A stretch of DNA of 64,000 bases. Origin: Streptomyces sp. AC558_RSS880. Its GTDB lineage: Bacteria > Actinomycetota > Actinomycetes > Streptomycetales > Streptomycetaceae. Positions within the stretch are counted from its first letter, which is position 1. Every line of letters starts with the position of its first letter. Where the stretch lies: positions 374,035 through 438,034 of the forward strand of contig NZ_JAGMUJ010000007.1 in NCBI RefSeq assembly GCF_019049255.1, given 5' to 3'. The notes beneath the pieces are model-generated. The model was not told the origin of the DNA. It ran no database searches and saw nothing but the letters and a program-made list of their open reading frames with translations. Of this stretch, positions 1 through 8,886 are shown piece after piece. The translations under genes were made by a program, and so were the position numbers.

Positions 1-1
1 C

Positions 2-85
2 ACCGTGGTGAAGCCGCGGGCCACGCCGAGCACGCTGGCCGGTCTGCGGGTCGAGGCCGGCCGCCCCGGAGTGCACCTGGTCTGA
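2..85 (+). CDS. C-terminal fragment of a truncated gene
   Basis: Only the last 27 codons are inside the window, in the second forward frame, ending at TGA 83-85. The residues are basic and rich in Pro, Ala and Val (it ends RPGVHLV). They are too few to assign a family. The frame and strand agree with the wall-polymer genes downstream, so it may be part of the same island, but that is inference. The start lies beyond the left edge. Confidence 0.4.
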   Translation, partial: TVVKPRATPSTLAGLRVEAGRPGVHLV

Positions 86-176
86 GCCCGCCGCCCGACG
101 GGAGGAGCCCGGCGCTCAGGCGGGTCCCAGGCTCCTCTCACGGCATCCTCAGCGAGCCGTCCTACCGTGCCCCGGC

Positions 177-1355
177 ATGGACACCGACTGTACGAGAGAA
201 GAACCCCCGGCCACCGGCACCACGATCCCCCCGCTGCCCGCCGGCACCCGCCTGCTGCACATCGGTCCGCACAAAACCGGCACCACCGCCGTCCAGGGCG
301 CGCTGTTCGCCGCGAAGGAGGAGATGGCGCGGCACGGCGTCGACTTCCCGGCGCACCGCCGGCACCCGATCGAGGCCGTCCTCGCCGCCTGCGCCCGGCC
401 CGCGATGATGGGGGACACCGTCCCCACCGAGAAGCACTGGCAGCGGCTGCTGGACCGGGTGGCGGCCACCGGGGAGCGCACCTCCGTGATCAGCAGCGAG
501 TTCTTCGCCGACGCCGAGGACGGGGCGACGATCGCGCGGATCGTCGGGCAACTCGGCGGCGACCGTGTGCACGTCCTGGTCACCCTGCGGCCCCTGGCGC
601 GGATCATGCCCTCGCAGTGGCAGCAGTACGTGCAGAACGGGCTGCGGCTGGGCTACGAGCCGTGGCTGGAGCACATGCTCCGCAGGCCCCCGTACGACAG
701 GCCCACCCCCAGCTTCTGGCGCCGGCACCGGCACGACCGGCTGGTCGAGCGGTGGGCCGCGGTGACCGGTCCCGACCGGGTGACCGTCGTCGTGGTCGAC
801 GACCGCGACCGGGGCGCGCTGATGCGCACCTTCGAGGCGCTGCTGGGGCTGCCCGAGGGGCTGCTGAGGCCGGTCCCGGAGACCGCGAACCGTTCCCTCA
901 CCCTCGCCGAGACCGAAATGCTGCGGAACCTCAACAAGGAATTCCGCGGCAATGGGATTCCGGAAGAGCTGTATTCGAGGCTGGTGCGGCACGGCGCGAT
1001 CGCGCATATGAAGAACTCGTGCGGTCCCGCCCCGCAGGACGTGAAGATCCGTACTCCGCGATGGGCCCTGGAGGCCGCCGCCGGGATCGGCGCCGAGACG
1101 GCCGCGTGGATCGGCTCCACGGGCGTACGGGTCCTCGGCGACTTGGCGTCGCTGTCCCGCGTGCCGGCGTCCGGGGAGCCGGCGGGGGAGCCGCGGCTCG
1201 CTCCCGAGGCGGCCGCGCGGGCCCTGTTCGGGATGCTCGCCGCGGTCGCCGCGGTGAACGGCACCGGCAAAGGGCGTACCGTTCACCGGACATCGTCGAA
1301 GGAACTCGTGAAGGTCCTCGGTCACCGCTGCCTGAAACGGCTGCGCCTGCGCTGA
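177..1355 (+). CDS. sulfotransferase-family protein
   Basis: A predicted 392-residue cytoplasmic protein. Residues 28-40 read HIGPHKTGTTAVQ, the 5'-phosphosulfate (PAPS) loop of sulfotransferases (GxxKxGTT type). Around residues 131-155 lies a strand followed by LRPLARIMPSQWQQY, where the family binds the 3'-phosphate. The C-terminal third (from about residue 270) is Ala/Gly-rich and not recognisable. The ATG at 177 follows a TACCGT box by 8 nt, so the mRNA may be leaderless. The gene stands first in a run of wall-polymer genes, suggesting that it sulfates a cell-surface sugar. The acceptor cannot be read from the sequence. P-loop kinases are the alternative, but the HKTGTT motif favours a sulfotransferase. 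Confidence 0.7.
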   Translation: MDTDCTREEPPATGTTIPPLPAGTRLLHIGPHKTGTTAVQGALFAAKEEMARHGVDFPAHRRHPIEAVLAACARPAMMGDTVPTEKHWQRLLDRVAATGERTSVISSEFFADAEDGATIARIVGQLGGDRVHVLVTLRPLARIMPSQWQQYVQNGLRLGYEPWLEHMLRRPPYDRPTPSFWRRHRHDRLVERWAAVTGPDRVTVVVVDDRDRGALMRTFEALLGLPEGLLRPVPETANRSLTLAETEMLRNLNKEFRGNGIPEELYSRLVRHGAIAHMKNSCGPAPQDVKIRTPRWALEAAAGIGAETAAWIGSTGVRVLGDLASLSRVPASGEPAGEPRLAPEAAARALFGMLAAVAAVNGTGKGRTVHRTSSKELVKVLGHRCLKRLRLR

Positions 1356-1471
1356 GCCGACCGGGTGGTGTCACGCCTGTCACGCACAGCAATGACATAA
1401 CTCCTGTGTAGTTACTCACAACAATTCGTGATGCGCCCCGGGAACCCTGACGGGGGCGCCAGGAGTCCAAG

Positions 1472-1597
1472 GTGAATGACAGGTTGCGCGCACATATGCG
1501 GCGGAGGTCGCTCACCTTGCACTGCGGTAACCACAAGTGGGACCATTTCGAAGTTCCCTGTCGCCCCAAGGTAGGTCACCTGTGTCCCAGCACATAG
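1472..1597 (+). other. possible 41-codon upstream ORF
   Basis: A GTG at 1472 lies 6 nt after AGGAG (1461-1465) and opens a 41-codon frame ending at TAG 1595-1597. It overlaps the start of the next gene (1582) by 16 nt. Its codons (AGG, TTG, GCA, CAT, ATG) lack the GC-rich third positions of the neighbours. It is therefore either a regulatory leader or an accident. The surrounding 1356-1581 is relatively AT-rich and contains the inverted repeat TAACT/AGTTA (1398-1402, 1410-1414), probably the promoter zone for the wall genes. Confidence 0.2.
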
Positions 1598-3078
1598 CCA
1601 AGCCCCGTACCACCGCAGTGATCCTGGCCGGCGGTACCGGTCAGCGGGTGGGTCTGTCGATCCCCAAGCAGCTGCTGAAGATCGCCGGCAAGGCAGTCAT
1701 CGAGCACACCCTGGCCACCTTCGAGAAGGCCGACTCGATCGACGACATCATCGTGCTGATGGCGCCGGGATACGTGCCCGACATCGAGAAGATCGTCGCC
1801 AAGGCCGGGTTCACGAAGGTCGCCAAGGTCATCGAGGGCGGCTCGACCCGGAACGAGACCACGGAGCGGGCCATCGCCGCGCTCGGCGAGGGCCTGGCCG
1901 AGGGCGAGGACCGCAACGTCCTCTTCCACGACGCCGTGCGCCCCCTGCTGTCGCAGCGCGTCATCGACGACTGCGTGACCGCGCTGGAGCGCTACCAGGC
2001 CGTCGACGTGGCCATCCCGTCCGCCGACACCATCATCGTCACGCGCACGCACGGCGAGGACGGCGAGTTCATCACGGAGATCCCGGACCGCTCCCGGCTG
2101 CGCCGCGGCCAGACCCCGCAGGCCTTCAAGCTGTCCACCATCCGCCGCGCCTACGAGGTCGCCGCCGGCGACCCCAACTTCCAGGCCACGGACGACTGCT
2201 CGGTCGTGCTCAAGTACCTGCCGGACGTGCCGATCCACGTCGTGGCGGGTGACGAGTACAACATGAAGGTCACCCAGCCGGTCGACGTCTTCATCGCCGA
2301 CAAGCTCTTCCAGCTCGCCTCCACCGCCGCGCCCGAGCAGGTCTCCGAGGAGGCCTACCGCGAGCTGCTCACCGGTAAGACGATGGTGGTCTTCGGCGGT
2401 TCGTACGGCATCGGCAAGGACATCGCCGAGCTCGCCGAGTCCTACGGCGCCACCGTCTACGCGCTGGGCCGCTCCACCACCGGCACCCACGTGGAGAACC
2501 CGGAGGAGGTCGACGACGCGCTGTCCAAGGCGTACGGCGAGACCGGCCGCATCGACTACGTCGTCAACACCGCGGGCGTGCTGCGCATCGGCAAGCTCGC
2601 CGAGACCGACAACGCCACCATCGAGGAGGCGCTGAAGGTCAACTACCTGGCCCCGGTGCAGATCGCCCGCTCCGCCTACAAGTACCTGGCCGAGGCCAAG
2701 GGGCAGCTGCTGCTGTACACCTCCAGCAGCTACACCCGCGGGCGCGCCGAGTACAGCCTGTACTCCTCGACCAAGGCCGCCATGGTGAACCTCACCCAGG
2801 CCCTGTCCGACGAGTGGGCCGGTGACGGCGTCCGGGTGAACTGCATCAACCCGGAGCGCACCGCCACGCCGATGCGCACCAAGGCTTTCGGGCAGGAGCC
2901 GGCGGGCAGCCTGCTGTCCTCCGAGGCGGTGGCCCGGACCTCACTGGACGTGCTGTTGTCCGAGCTCACCGGCCATGTCATCGACGTACGGCAGCAGGAC
3001 CCGACGGCGGGTGCGGCACGGGCCACCGGGTTCGAGCAGGCGCTGGCCGCGGTGCTGGACCGTCAGGACGGCGTGTAA
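1582..3078 (+). CDS. bifunctional cytidylyltransferase / short-chain reductase (CDP-ribitol type)
   Basis: A two-domain protein of 498 residues. Residues 1-235 are an IspD-like nucleotidyltransferase with LAGGTGQR (15-22) and PKQ (28-30). Residues 265-498 are a short-chain dehydrogenase with the NAD(P) loop GGSYGIG (from 272) and the catalytic YSSTK (Tyr394, Lys398). The same fusion is known in Haemophilus Bcs1, which reduces ribulose 5-phosphate to ribitol 5-phosphate and activates it with CTP; separate TarI and TarJ do this in staphylococci. The likely product is CDP-ribitol for poly(ribitol phosphate) teichoic acid. I chose GTG 1582 because AAGGTAGG (1567-1574) precedes it; an upstream in-frame start at 1537 has no ribosome-binding site. 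The next gene is a matching polymerase. Plain IspD is unlikely given the fusion and the context. Confidence 0.85.
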   Translation: MSQHIAKPRTTAVILAGGTGQRVGLSIPKQLLKIAGKAVIEHTLATFEKADSIDDIIVLMAPGYVPDIEKIVAKAGFTKVAKVIEGGSTRNETTERAIAALGEGLAEGEDRNVLFHDAVRPLLSQRVIDDCVTALERYQAVDVAIPSADTIIVTRTHGEDGEFITEIPDRSRLRRGQTPQAFKLSTIRRAYEVAAGDPNFQATDDCSVVLKYLPDVPIHVVAGDEYNMKVTQPVDVFIADKLFQLASTAAPEQVSEEAYRELLTGKTMVVFGGSYGIGKDIAELAESYGATVYALGRSTTGTHVENPEEVDDALSKAYGETGRIDYVVNTAGVLRIGKLAETDNATIEEALKVNYLAPVQIARSAYKYLAEAKGQLLLYTSSSYTRGRAEYSLYSSTKAAMVNLTQALSDEWAGDGVRVNCINPERTATPMRTKAFGQEPAGSLLSSEAVARTSLDVLLSELTGHVIDVRQQDPTAGAARATGFEQALAAVLDRQDGV

Positions 3079-3104
3079 TAATTGCCGCCAAATAGCCTTC
3101 CGTA

Positions 3105-3167
3105 ATTCAGGCCCCTGCGGCCTCCTGTTCACGCGGTCAGTCGACGGGAGTTCGCGGGGGCCTGAAT
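3105..3167. repeat. 11-bp inverted repeat in the wall-polymer operon
   Basis: ATTCAGGCCCC (3105-3115) is perfectly complementary to GGGGCCTGAAT (3157-3167) across a 41-nt loop. It lies in the 153-bp gap between the CDP-ribitol-type synthase and the polymerase. No T-run follows, so it could be an RNA stem that stabilises the upstream message or a partial terminator that lowers polymerase expression. Confidence 0.5.
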
Positions 3168-3231
3168 CCGTACCTCCCGAATTGCGCACAGGCACAAAAC
3201 CGGCACTCCCCCCTCCAAGAGCAGGTTATTC

Positions 3232-5337
3232 GTGATATCCACCGCTATTCGCGTCGCCCGGGTGGGCAGCGCGGCCGAGCTGGCCGCGGCGGTCCTCATG
3301 ATGCTGGGCTACCCCTGCCTCATGCTGGCCGCGCTCGTCCCGAGCATCCCCGCCTTCGCGGCAGCGGCCGCCGTGACGTACCTGGCGGACCACTATCTGC
3401 ACCGCAAGGGCAGCTATCTGGTCAGCCGTCTCAGCAAGGTGCGGGCCGGCCTGTCGATCCGCTTCCTGATCCGGGAGCTGCTGCTGATCCTGCTGCTGGC
3501 CCGCCTGTCCCTCGCGGACAACCTGATCTACTACGGGGCGATCGCCTGCTTCATCGCCTTCTACGGTCTTCAGGCCCCGCACGGCGTGCTCACCACGCTG
3601 ATCCGCAACCGCCGCCGGATGCCGGTCGCCACCCGCAACGTCGACCTGGCCTCCCGTATCCGCATCCCGGACGCGCCGCCGCGCGCGCTGCTGAACCGCG
3701 CCGCGGAGAAGATGCTCCACCTCGACCTCGCGGCGGTCGCCGGCATACTCGTCGGCGCCTCCCTGGAGTCGGCCGCCGTCGGCTACGCCGGCATCGGCGT
3801 CACGGTGGCCGCGGGCATCCTGTACATCCTCGTCCTGCTGCCCTACGTGCGCGGCCGGAAGACCCCGCCGAGCCCGGAGAAGGTGCTGGAGGCGGTCGAC
3901 GGCTGGCTGCGCGAGTACCGCCCGGAGACCGTGCTGTACTTCTCCGGTTCCAAGGACTCCGCCTACCAGGTCAACATGTGGCTGGAGACCATGGAGCAGC
4001 TGGACACCCGTCCGCTGGTCGTCCTGCGCGAGCGGGTCATCCTGCAGAACCTGGCGCCCACCACGGTCCCCGTCGTCTGCGTGCCCGGAGGGGTGCACCT
4101 GATGAACATGGACCTGTCCACGGTGCGGGTCGCGCTGTACGCGGCGAACGTCGGCAAGAACATCCACATGCTGCGCGTGCCCACCATGAAGCACGTCTTC
4201 ATCGGCCACGGCGACAGCGACAAGCTCGCCAGCGTCAACCCGTACAGCAAGGTCTACGACGAGGTGTGGACGGCCGGCCGCGCGGGCCGCGACCGCTACG
4301 CCATCGCCGACGTCGGTGTCCGCGACGCCGACATCGTCGAGGTCGGCCGCCCGCAGCTGGCCCCGATCCAGACCTGGCAGGGCGTCCCCGGCGACCGCAT
4401 GCCGACGGTCCTGTACGCGCCCACCTGGGAGGGCTGGGACGACAACCCCGGCAACACCTCGATCCTGCTGGCCGGCGAGAACATCGTGAAGAAGCTGGTC
4501 GAGGCCGACCCGGCGGTGCGGGTCCTGTACAAGCCGCACCCCTTCACCGGCACCCGCAGCGCCAAGGCGAAGGCCGCCCACCAGCGGATCATCGCGCTGG
4601 TGGAGAAGGCCGCCGCCGCACGCGCCGCCGACCCGCGGTTCACCACCGACACCGCCGCCCAGGCCCGGGCCGGGGCCGAGCTGGCACGCATCGAGGCCCG
4701 GCTGGCCGAGCTGGCCGTCGGCACCGACAACGGCGACGAGGCCGAGGCCACCCGCGACGGGCTCGTCGACGTGGCCCGGCACGAGGAGACCGCCCGGCTG
4801 CGCGCCGAGTGGAACGCCGCGTACTGGCGCTCCTTCCCCGACTGGGAGCACCGCGTCATCACGGGCGCCGAGCCGCGGCTGTACGACTGCTTCAACGTCT
4901 CCGACGCGATGGTCTCCGACATCTCCAGCGTGGTCTCCGACTTCATCGCCAGCGGCAAGCCGTACGCCGTCACGGACTCCGCCGAGCTGGGCGTGGAGGA
5001 GTTCAAGCGGCAGAACACGGCGGTGCGCGCCGCGGTGATCCTGTCCAACAGCGCGAAGGAGCTCGGCGGGCTGCTCGACGCGGTCCGCGACCCGGCCGCC
5101 GACCCGCTGGCCGGGGACCGGGGGGAGCTCAAGCGCTATCTGCTCGGCCCGGACGAGCCGAAGTCCATCGACCAGTTCAACACCGCGGTCGCCCAGCTCG
5201 CGCTGAAGGCCGAGACGCGCAACCTCGGCCAGGAGTCCCGGATCACCACCGGCGGCCCCGACGTGGAGCTGGCGGACGCGGTGCCCGTGCCGCGGACGTC
5301 GGCGGCCGGTGAGACGGGCGGCGTCGACGTCGGCTGA
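3232..5337 (+). CDS. CDP-glycerol/CDP-ribitol:poly(polyol phosphate) transferase
   Basis: A 701-residue teichoic-acid polymerase or primase of the TagB/TagF/TarL family, probably at the inner face of the membrane. Residues 1-210 are hydrophobic with several membrane segments, a feature of the actinobacterial versions. The catalytic part contains FSGSKDSAYQ (about 235), FIGHGDSDK (about 323), VLYAPTWEGWD (about 391), LYKPHP (about 430) and VSDISSVVSDF (about 559), which are the family signatures around the two catalytic histidines and the CDP pocket. The GTG start follows a weak AAGAGCAGG. The adjacent CDP-ribitol-type synthase suggests ribitol phosphate as the donated unit; glycerol phosphate is the alternative. 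A close paralogue lies at 6725-8785 on the other strand. Confidence 0.9.
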   Translation: MISTAIRVARVGSAAELAAAVLMMLGYPCLMLAALVPSIPAFAAAAAVTYLADHYLHRKGSYLVSRLSKVRAGLSIRFLIRELLLILLLARLSLADNLIYYGAIACFIAFYGLQAPHGVLTTLIRNRRRMPVATRNVDLASRIRIPDAPPRALLNRAAEKMLHLDLAAVAGILVGASLESAAVGYAGIGVTVAAGILYILVLLPYVRGRKTPPSPEKVLEAVDGWLREYRPETVLYFSGSKDSAYQVNMWLETMEQLDTRPLVVLRERVILQNLAPTTVPVVCVPGGVHLMNMDLSTVRVALYAANVGKNIHMLRVPTMKHVFIGHGDSDKLASVNPYSKVYDEVWTAGRAGRDRYAIADVGVRDADIVEVGRPQLAPIQTWQGVPGDRMPTVLYAPTWEGWDDNPGNTSILLAGENIVKKLVEADPAVRVLYKPHPFTGTRSAKAKAAHQRIIALVEKAAAARAADPRFTTDTAAQARAGAELARIEARLAELAVGTDNGDEAEATRDGLVDVARHEETARLRAEWNAAYWRSFPDWEHRVITGAEPRLYDCFNVSDAMVSDISSVVSDFIASGKPYAVTDSAELGVEEFKRQNTAVRAAVILSNSAKELGGLLDAVRDPAADPLAGDRGELKRYLLGPDEPKSIDQFNTAVAQLALKAETRNLGQESRITTGGPDVELADAVPVPRTSAAGETGGVDVG

Positions 5338-5357
5338 CCGGCCCGGCGGGCTCGACA

Positions 5358-5401
5358 GGGCTCGGCCCCCGAGGATCGACTCCTCGGGGGCCGAGCCCTT
5401 T
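5358..5401 (+). terminator. strong hairpin terminator
   Basis: A perfect 18-bp stem (5358-5375 with 5381-5398) and a 5-nt loop TCGAC, followed by TTT. It closes the wall-polymer operon 20 bp after its stop codon and separates it from the next, differently controlled glycosyltransferase. Confidence 0.85.
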
Positions 5402-5546
5402 CACCTGCCCGAAAGACCGTCGGCGACCCTGTGACGTGGACCACTAAAACAGGTGTCCGAGGCAACCCCTTGCCTCGAACGTCCGTCTAACAAGTAAAGA
5501 ATGAGGCGATACGGGGGAAACGCCCCGTGACGAGGGGGAAGTGACC

Positions 5547-6728
5547 ATGGCGCAGCCTGATGTCACCGTGGTCATCGGGGCGTACGAGGCGATGCCGTAT
5601 CTGGTCGAGTGCCTCGCCTCCGTGGAGGCGCAGACCATCGCCCCGGAGCGCATCGAGGTCATCGCGGTCGACGACGGCTCGACCGACGGCACGGGGGAGT
5701 GCCTGGAGGAGTTCGCGGCCCGCGCGCCCATGCCGGTCACCGTGCTCCGGCAGGAGAACTCCGGCGGCCCCAGCGGCCCGCGCAACGTGGGCCTGGGCAA
5801 GGCCGCCGGACGCTACGTCTTCTTCCTGGACGCCGACGACCGGCTGGGCCCCGAGGCCCTGGAGCGGATGGTCGACATGGCCGACCGGGCCGGCACCGAT
5901 GTCGTGCTGGGCCGGATCGAGGGCGTCAACCGGGGCGCGCCGAAGTCCATGTGGGGCAAGACGCTGGAGCGTACGGACGTCTACTCGTCCAACATCAAGT
6001 TCACGCTCAGCGCGCAGAAGCTGTTCCGCCGCGCGTTACTCGACCGGCACGGCATACGGTTCGACGAGTCCCTGTTCACCGGCGAGGACGCGCTGTTCAC
6101 CATGGAGGCCTATCTGCGGGCCGACGGCGTCTCCGTGATCGCCGACTACACCTGCTACTACCTGGTGGGCCGCGACGACGGCAAGCACGTCACCAAGAGC
6201 GGCGGCTACGCCCTGCGGTTCGACTCCGCCCGCGCCCTGATGAACCTGATCGCCGATCTCGTCCCCGAGGGCCCCCGCCGGGACCTGCTGATGGTGCGGC
6301 CGTTCACGGTCACCCTGCTGCCCCAGTTCGGCCCCCGGTTCCTCAAGGACTCCGACGAGGTCCGGCGGCGCAAGCTGGAGCTGGCGCGGCCGCTGATGGA
6401 CGTCCACTGGACCGAGGGCGTCGCCCGGCTGCTGAAGACCGAGGAGCGGCTGCGGCTGCACCTGGTGGCCGGGCAGCGGCTGGAACTCCTCACGGACGTC
6501 CTGCGGTTCCTCCGGGAGAAGAAGCAGCCGCAGGCCCTGCTGGAGCGGCGGGGCCGCCGCGTCTACCTCGCCTACCCGCACTTCCGTGACCGCGCGGCCG
6601 GCATCCCCGACTCCGTGTACCTGGCCTCCCCGCGCGAGGCCCGCGCGGTACCCGGCCACCGCGCGGACGGCACGGACTCCCTGCTGCGCCGCACCGTCCG
6701 CAAGGCCCGCCGCCTGCTGACCCCCTAG
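5547..6728 (+). CDS. family 2 glycosyltransferase with a TTA codon
   Basis: A GT-A fold glycosyltransferase of 393 residues. The N-terminus carries VTVVIGAYEAM, then VDDGSTDGT, and the metal-binding DADD at about residue 95 that holds the UDP- or dTDP-sugar. A basic C-terminus (RKARRL) may contact the membrane. ATG 5547 is preferred over GTG 5541 because GAGGGGG (5532-5538) lies 8 nt before it and directly abuts the GTG. Leu164 is encoded by TTA (6036-6038), the only TTA codon I found in any gene here, so translation should require the bldA tRNA and be tied to development. The gene overlaps the end of the convergent polymerase by 4 nt. It probably glycosylates the teichoic-acid backbone or its linkage unit; substrate unknown. 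Confidence 0.85.
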   Translation: MAQPDVTVVIGAYEAMPYLVECLASVEAQTIAPERIEVIAVDDGSTDGTGECLEEFAARAPMPVTVLRQENSGGPSGPRNVGLGKAAGRYVFFLDADDRLGPEALERMVDMADRAGTDVVLGRIEGVNRGAPKSMWGKTLERTDVYSSNIKFTLSAQKLFRRALLDRHGIRFDESLFTGEDALFTMEAYLRADGVSVIADYTCYYLVGRDDGKHVTKSGGYALRFDSARALMNLIADLVPEGPRRDLLMVRPFTVTLLPQFGPRFLKDSDEVRRRKLELARPLMDVHWTEGVARLLKTEERLRLHLVAGQRLELLTDVLRFLREKKQPQALLERRGRRVYLAYPHFRDRAAGIPDSVYLASPREARAVPGHRADGTDSLLRRTVRKARRLLTP

Positions 6729-8785
6729 ACGAGGCGGGGGGACGCCGGGTTCGTACCGTGCGCCGGGGTGGTCTCCTGGCGCTGGACGGGGAGTTCCGCG
6801 GTGAGGCGGTGCGTGGTGCGGGTCCGGCGGGCCTGGGACTCCGCGCACAGGGCCCGGACGGCCGCGGCGAAGCGCCGCTGGGACGGCGGGTCGGCCGGGC
6901 CCAGCAGGCGGAGCTTCAACTCCGCGCGCGCCGCCGCCAGTTCGTCCTTCCGCGGGTCGCGGACCGACTCCAGCAGGGCCGGCACCCCGGCGGCGTCCGG
7001 CGTCAGCACCGTCGCCGCCGCCACCGTCGGGAACGCCGCACGGAACGCCTCCTCGGGCAGCCCGCCGGTGTTCGCCACCGCGTACGGCTTCCCGCTCGCC
7101 AGGAAGTCGCTGATCACGCTCGACACATCACTGATCAGCAGGTCGGCGACGTTGAAGCAGGCGTACAGCCCGAGCCGGGCGTCCGTGACGACCTGGTGCT
7201 CCCACTCCGGCAGCGACGCCCAGTACGCCTCCTCCCAGGCCGCCGTCGCCCGCGCCACCGCCTGCGCCCGGCCCGGCTCCGGCGCGGACTGCACCAGCAT
7301 CCGCTCGACCTGATCGGCGCCCGCCCGGAAGGTGGCCGTGGTGAGCCGGTCCAGCTCCGCGGTGCGCCGGGCCAGCTCCTCCGACGGCGCGGGACGCGCC
7401 CCGGACCGCTCCCGGTTCGCCGCCCGGATCAGCTCCCGCACGCGCCGGTCGGCGGCGCCCGCCCGCGGATCCACCGAGCCGGTCAGCGGATGCGGCTTGT
7501 ACAGCAGCCGCACCCCCGGGTCGGCGAGCAGCGCCCGCACCAGGTTCTCGCCGGCCGCGACCACCGACGTGTTGCCCGGGTTGCCGTCCCAGCCCTCCCA
7601 GGTCGGCGCGTACAGCACCGTCACGTGGGAACCGGTGGGCGGACCCGCGTACGGGCGTACGGCGTCCAGCTGCGGGCGGCCGATCTCCACCACGTCCTTG
7701 TCCTCGACCCCCACGTCGGCCAGCGCGTACCGCTCGCGCGCCGCCGGACCGGCCACCCACACCTCGTCGTACGCCTTCGCGTACGGGTTGCAGGACGACA
7801 GCTTGTCGCTCTCGCCGTGGTTGACGAAGGTGTGCAGGATCGTGGGGATCCGCAGCACCTGGGAGGTCTTGCCGGAGTTCGACGGGTGGATGAGCACCTG
7901 GAGCGTGGACTGCTCCAGACGCATCAGCGTGGACACCTTCGGCAGGCACACGACCGGGATGTCGGTCGCCGCGATCCTCGGCACCATGAACCGCTCCCGC
8001 AGGACGATCACCGGCCGCCCGCCGAGCCCGGCCAGCGGCTCCAGCCACATGTTGGCCTGGTAGGCGGAGGACGGGCCGCCGGAGAAGTACAGGCCGACCG
8101 TCGGCCGGTACTCGGCCAGCCACGCGTCGAACCAGTCGAGCACCTCCTGCTCGCCCGCCGGACGCCGCCCCGGCAGCAGCCGCAGCAGCAGCGCGCCCAG
8201 GCCGACGGACGTGAGCAGCAGCGCCAGCGCGACACCGGCCGCCGCGTACCGGGCGTCGTCGGTGACCGCCGTCGCCGTCAGCCCGGCCGTGGCGGGCAGG
8301 CCGAACACCAGCAGCCGGTGGCCGGGGCGGCGCAGCAGCGCGGCCGGGGCGGGGGACAGGCGCAGCGCCGAGGCGTCGATGTTGCGGGTCAGCACCGGCA
8401 GCGTACGGGTGCGGCGGACCAGCACGGACACCACCTGGACCGTGCAGTGCAGCGCGTAGAAGGCGAGCAGCCCGGCGACCAGCGGGGCGTACTGCGTCTC
8501 CCGGTGCTGCTCGCCGAGCCGCAGCAGACCCGCCACCAGCAGCAGATCGCGCAGCACATGGCGGACGGTGACGTCCGCGTGCGACTTGGCGAACAGCGAC
8601 ACCATGCCGGGCTGCCACCGGTACAGCACGCCCTCGACCGCCAGGGACACGGCGGTCGAGGCGAGCAGCAGCGGCACATGGGGGCGCAGCGCGGCGACGG
8701 CCTGCGCGACGAAGGCGGCCGACACGGCGGCGAGGACGAGCAACTGGGCGGCGGTCCGCCGCCGGGGGGACGAGGGTTCGGGCAC
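6725..8785 (-). CDS. second CDP-glycerol/ribitol-type wall-polymer transferase
   Basis: A paralogue of the 3232 gene, about 686 residues with the same plan: a membrane-embedded N-terminal third, then LYFSGGPSSAYQANMW, FVNHGESDK, VLYAPTWEGWD, LYKPHP and ISDVSSVISDF. The changes FIGHGD to FVNHGE and SGSKDS to SGGPSS hint at a different donor or acceptor. The ORF opens at GTG 8794, but the only Shine-Dalgarno (GGAG at 8797-8794) is correctly spaced for the fourth codon, GTG 8785, which I chose. That ribosome-binding site sits inside an arm of a 13-bp inverted repeat (8791-8876). The gene lies 100 bp behind the pyruvyltransferase on the same strand and is probably co-transcribed with it. Confidence 0.87.
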   Translation of the reverse strand: MPEPSSPRRRTAAQLLVLAAVSAAFVAQAVAALRPHVPLLLASTAVSLAVEGVLYRWQPGMVSLFAKSHADVTVRHVLRDLLLVAGLLRLGEQHRETQYAPLVAGLLAFYALHCTVQVVSVLVRRTRTLPVLTRNIDASALRLSPAPAALLRRPGHRLLVFGLPATAGLTATAVTDDARYAAAGVALALLLTSVGLGALLLRLLPGRRPAGEQEVLDWFDAWLAEYRPTVGLYFSGGPSSAYQANMWLEPLAGLGGRPVIVLRERFMVPRIAATDIPVVCLPKVSTLMRLEQSTLQVLIHPSNSGKTSQVLRIPTILHTFVNHGESDKLSSCNPYAKAYDEVWVAGPAARERYALADVGVEDKDVVEIGRPQLDAVRPYAGPPTGSHVTVLYAPTWEGWDGNPGNTSVVAAGENLVRALLADPGVRLLYKPHPLTGSVDPRAGAADRRVRELIRAANRERSGARPAPSEELARRTAELDRLTTATFRAGADQVERMLVQSAPEPGRAQAVARATAAWEEAYWASLPEWEHQVVTDARLGLYACFNVADLLISDVSSVISDFLASGKPYAVANTGGLPEEAFRAAFPTVAAATVLTPDAAGVPALLESVRDPRKDELAAARAELKLRLLGPADPPSQRRFAAAVRALCAESQARRTRTTHRLTAELPVQRQETTPAHGTNPASPRLV

Positions 8786-8790
8786 TGCGG

Positions 8791-8876
8791 TCACTCCAGG
8801 GTCGACGCAGAACGGGCGCCCGGGTTAACGCGCGTCGACCTCCGGACGACACGCGGGTGTCCGGACCCTGGAGTGA
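8791..8876 (-). promoter_or_regulatory. inverted repeat covering a ribosome-binding site
   Basis: TCACTCCAGGGTC (8791-8803) is perfectly complementary to GACCCTGGAGTGA (8864-8876). In the leftward transcript the second-transcribed arm contains the GGAG ribosome-binding site of the polymerase, so pairing would mask translation. A competing stem, GGTCGACGC (8800-8808) with GCGTCGACC (8832-8840), shares bases with that arm. A third small stem (TCCGGAC 8841-8847 with GTCCGGA 8859-8865) lies inside. The layout allows alternative folds. Confidence 0.55.
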
Positions 8877-8886
8877 CCTGACCGTG

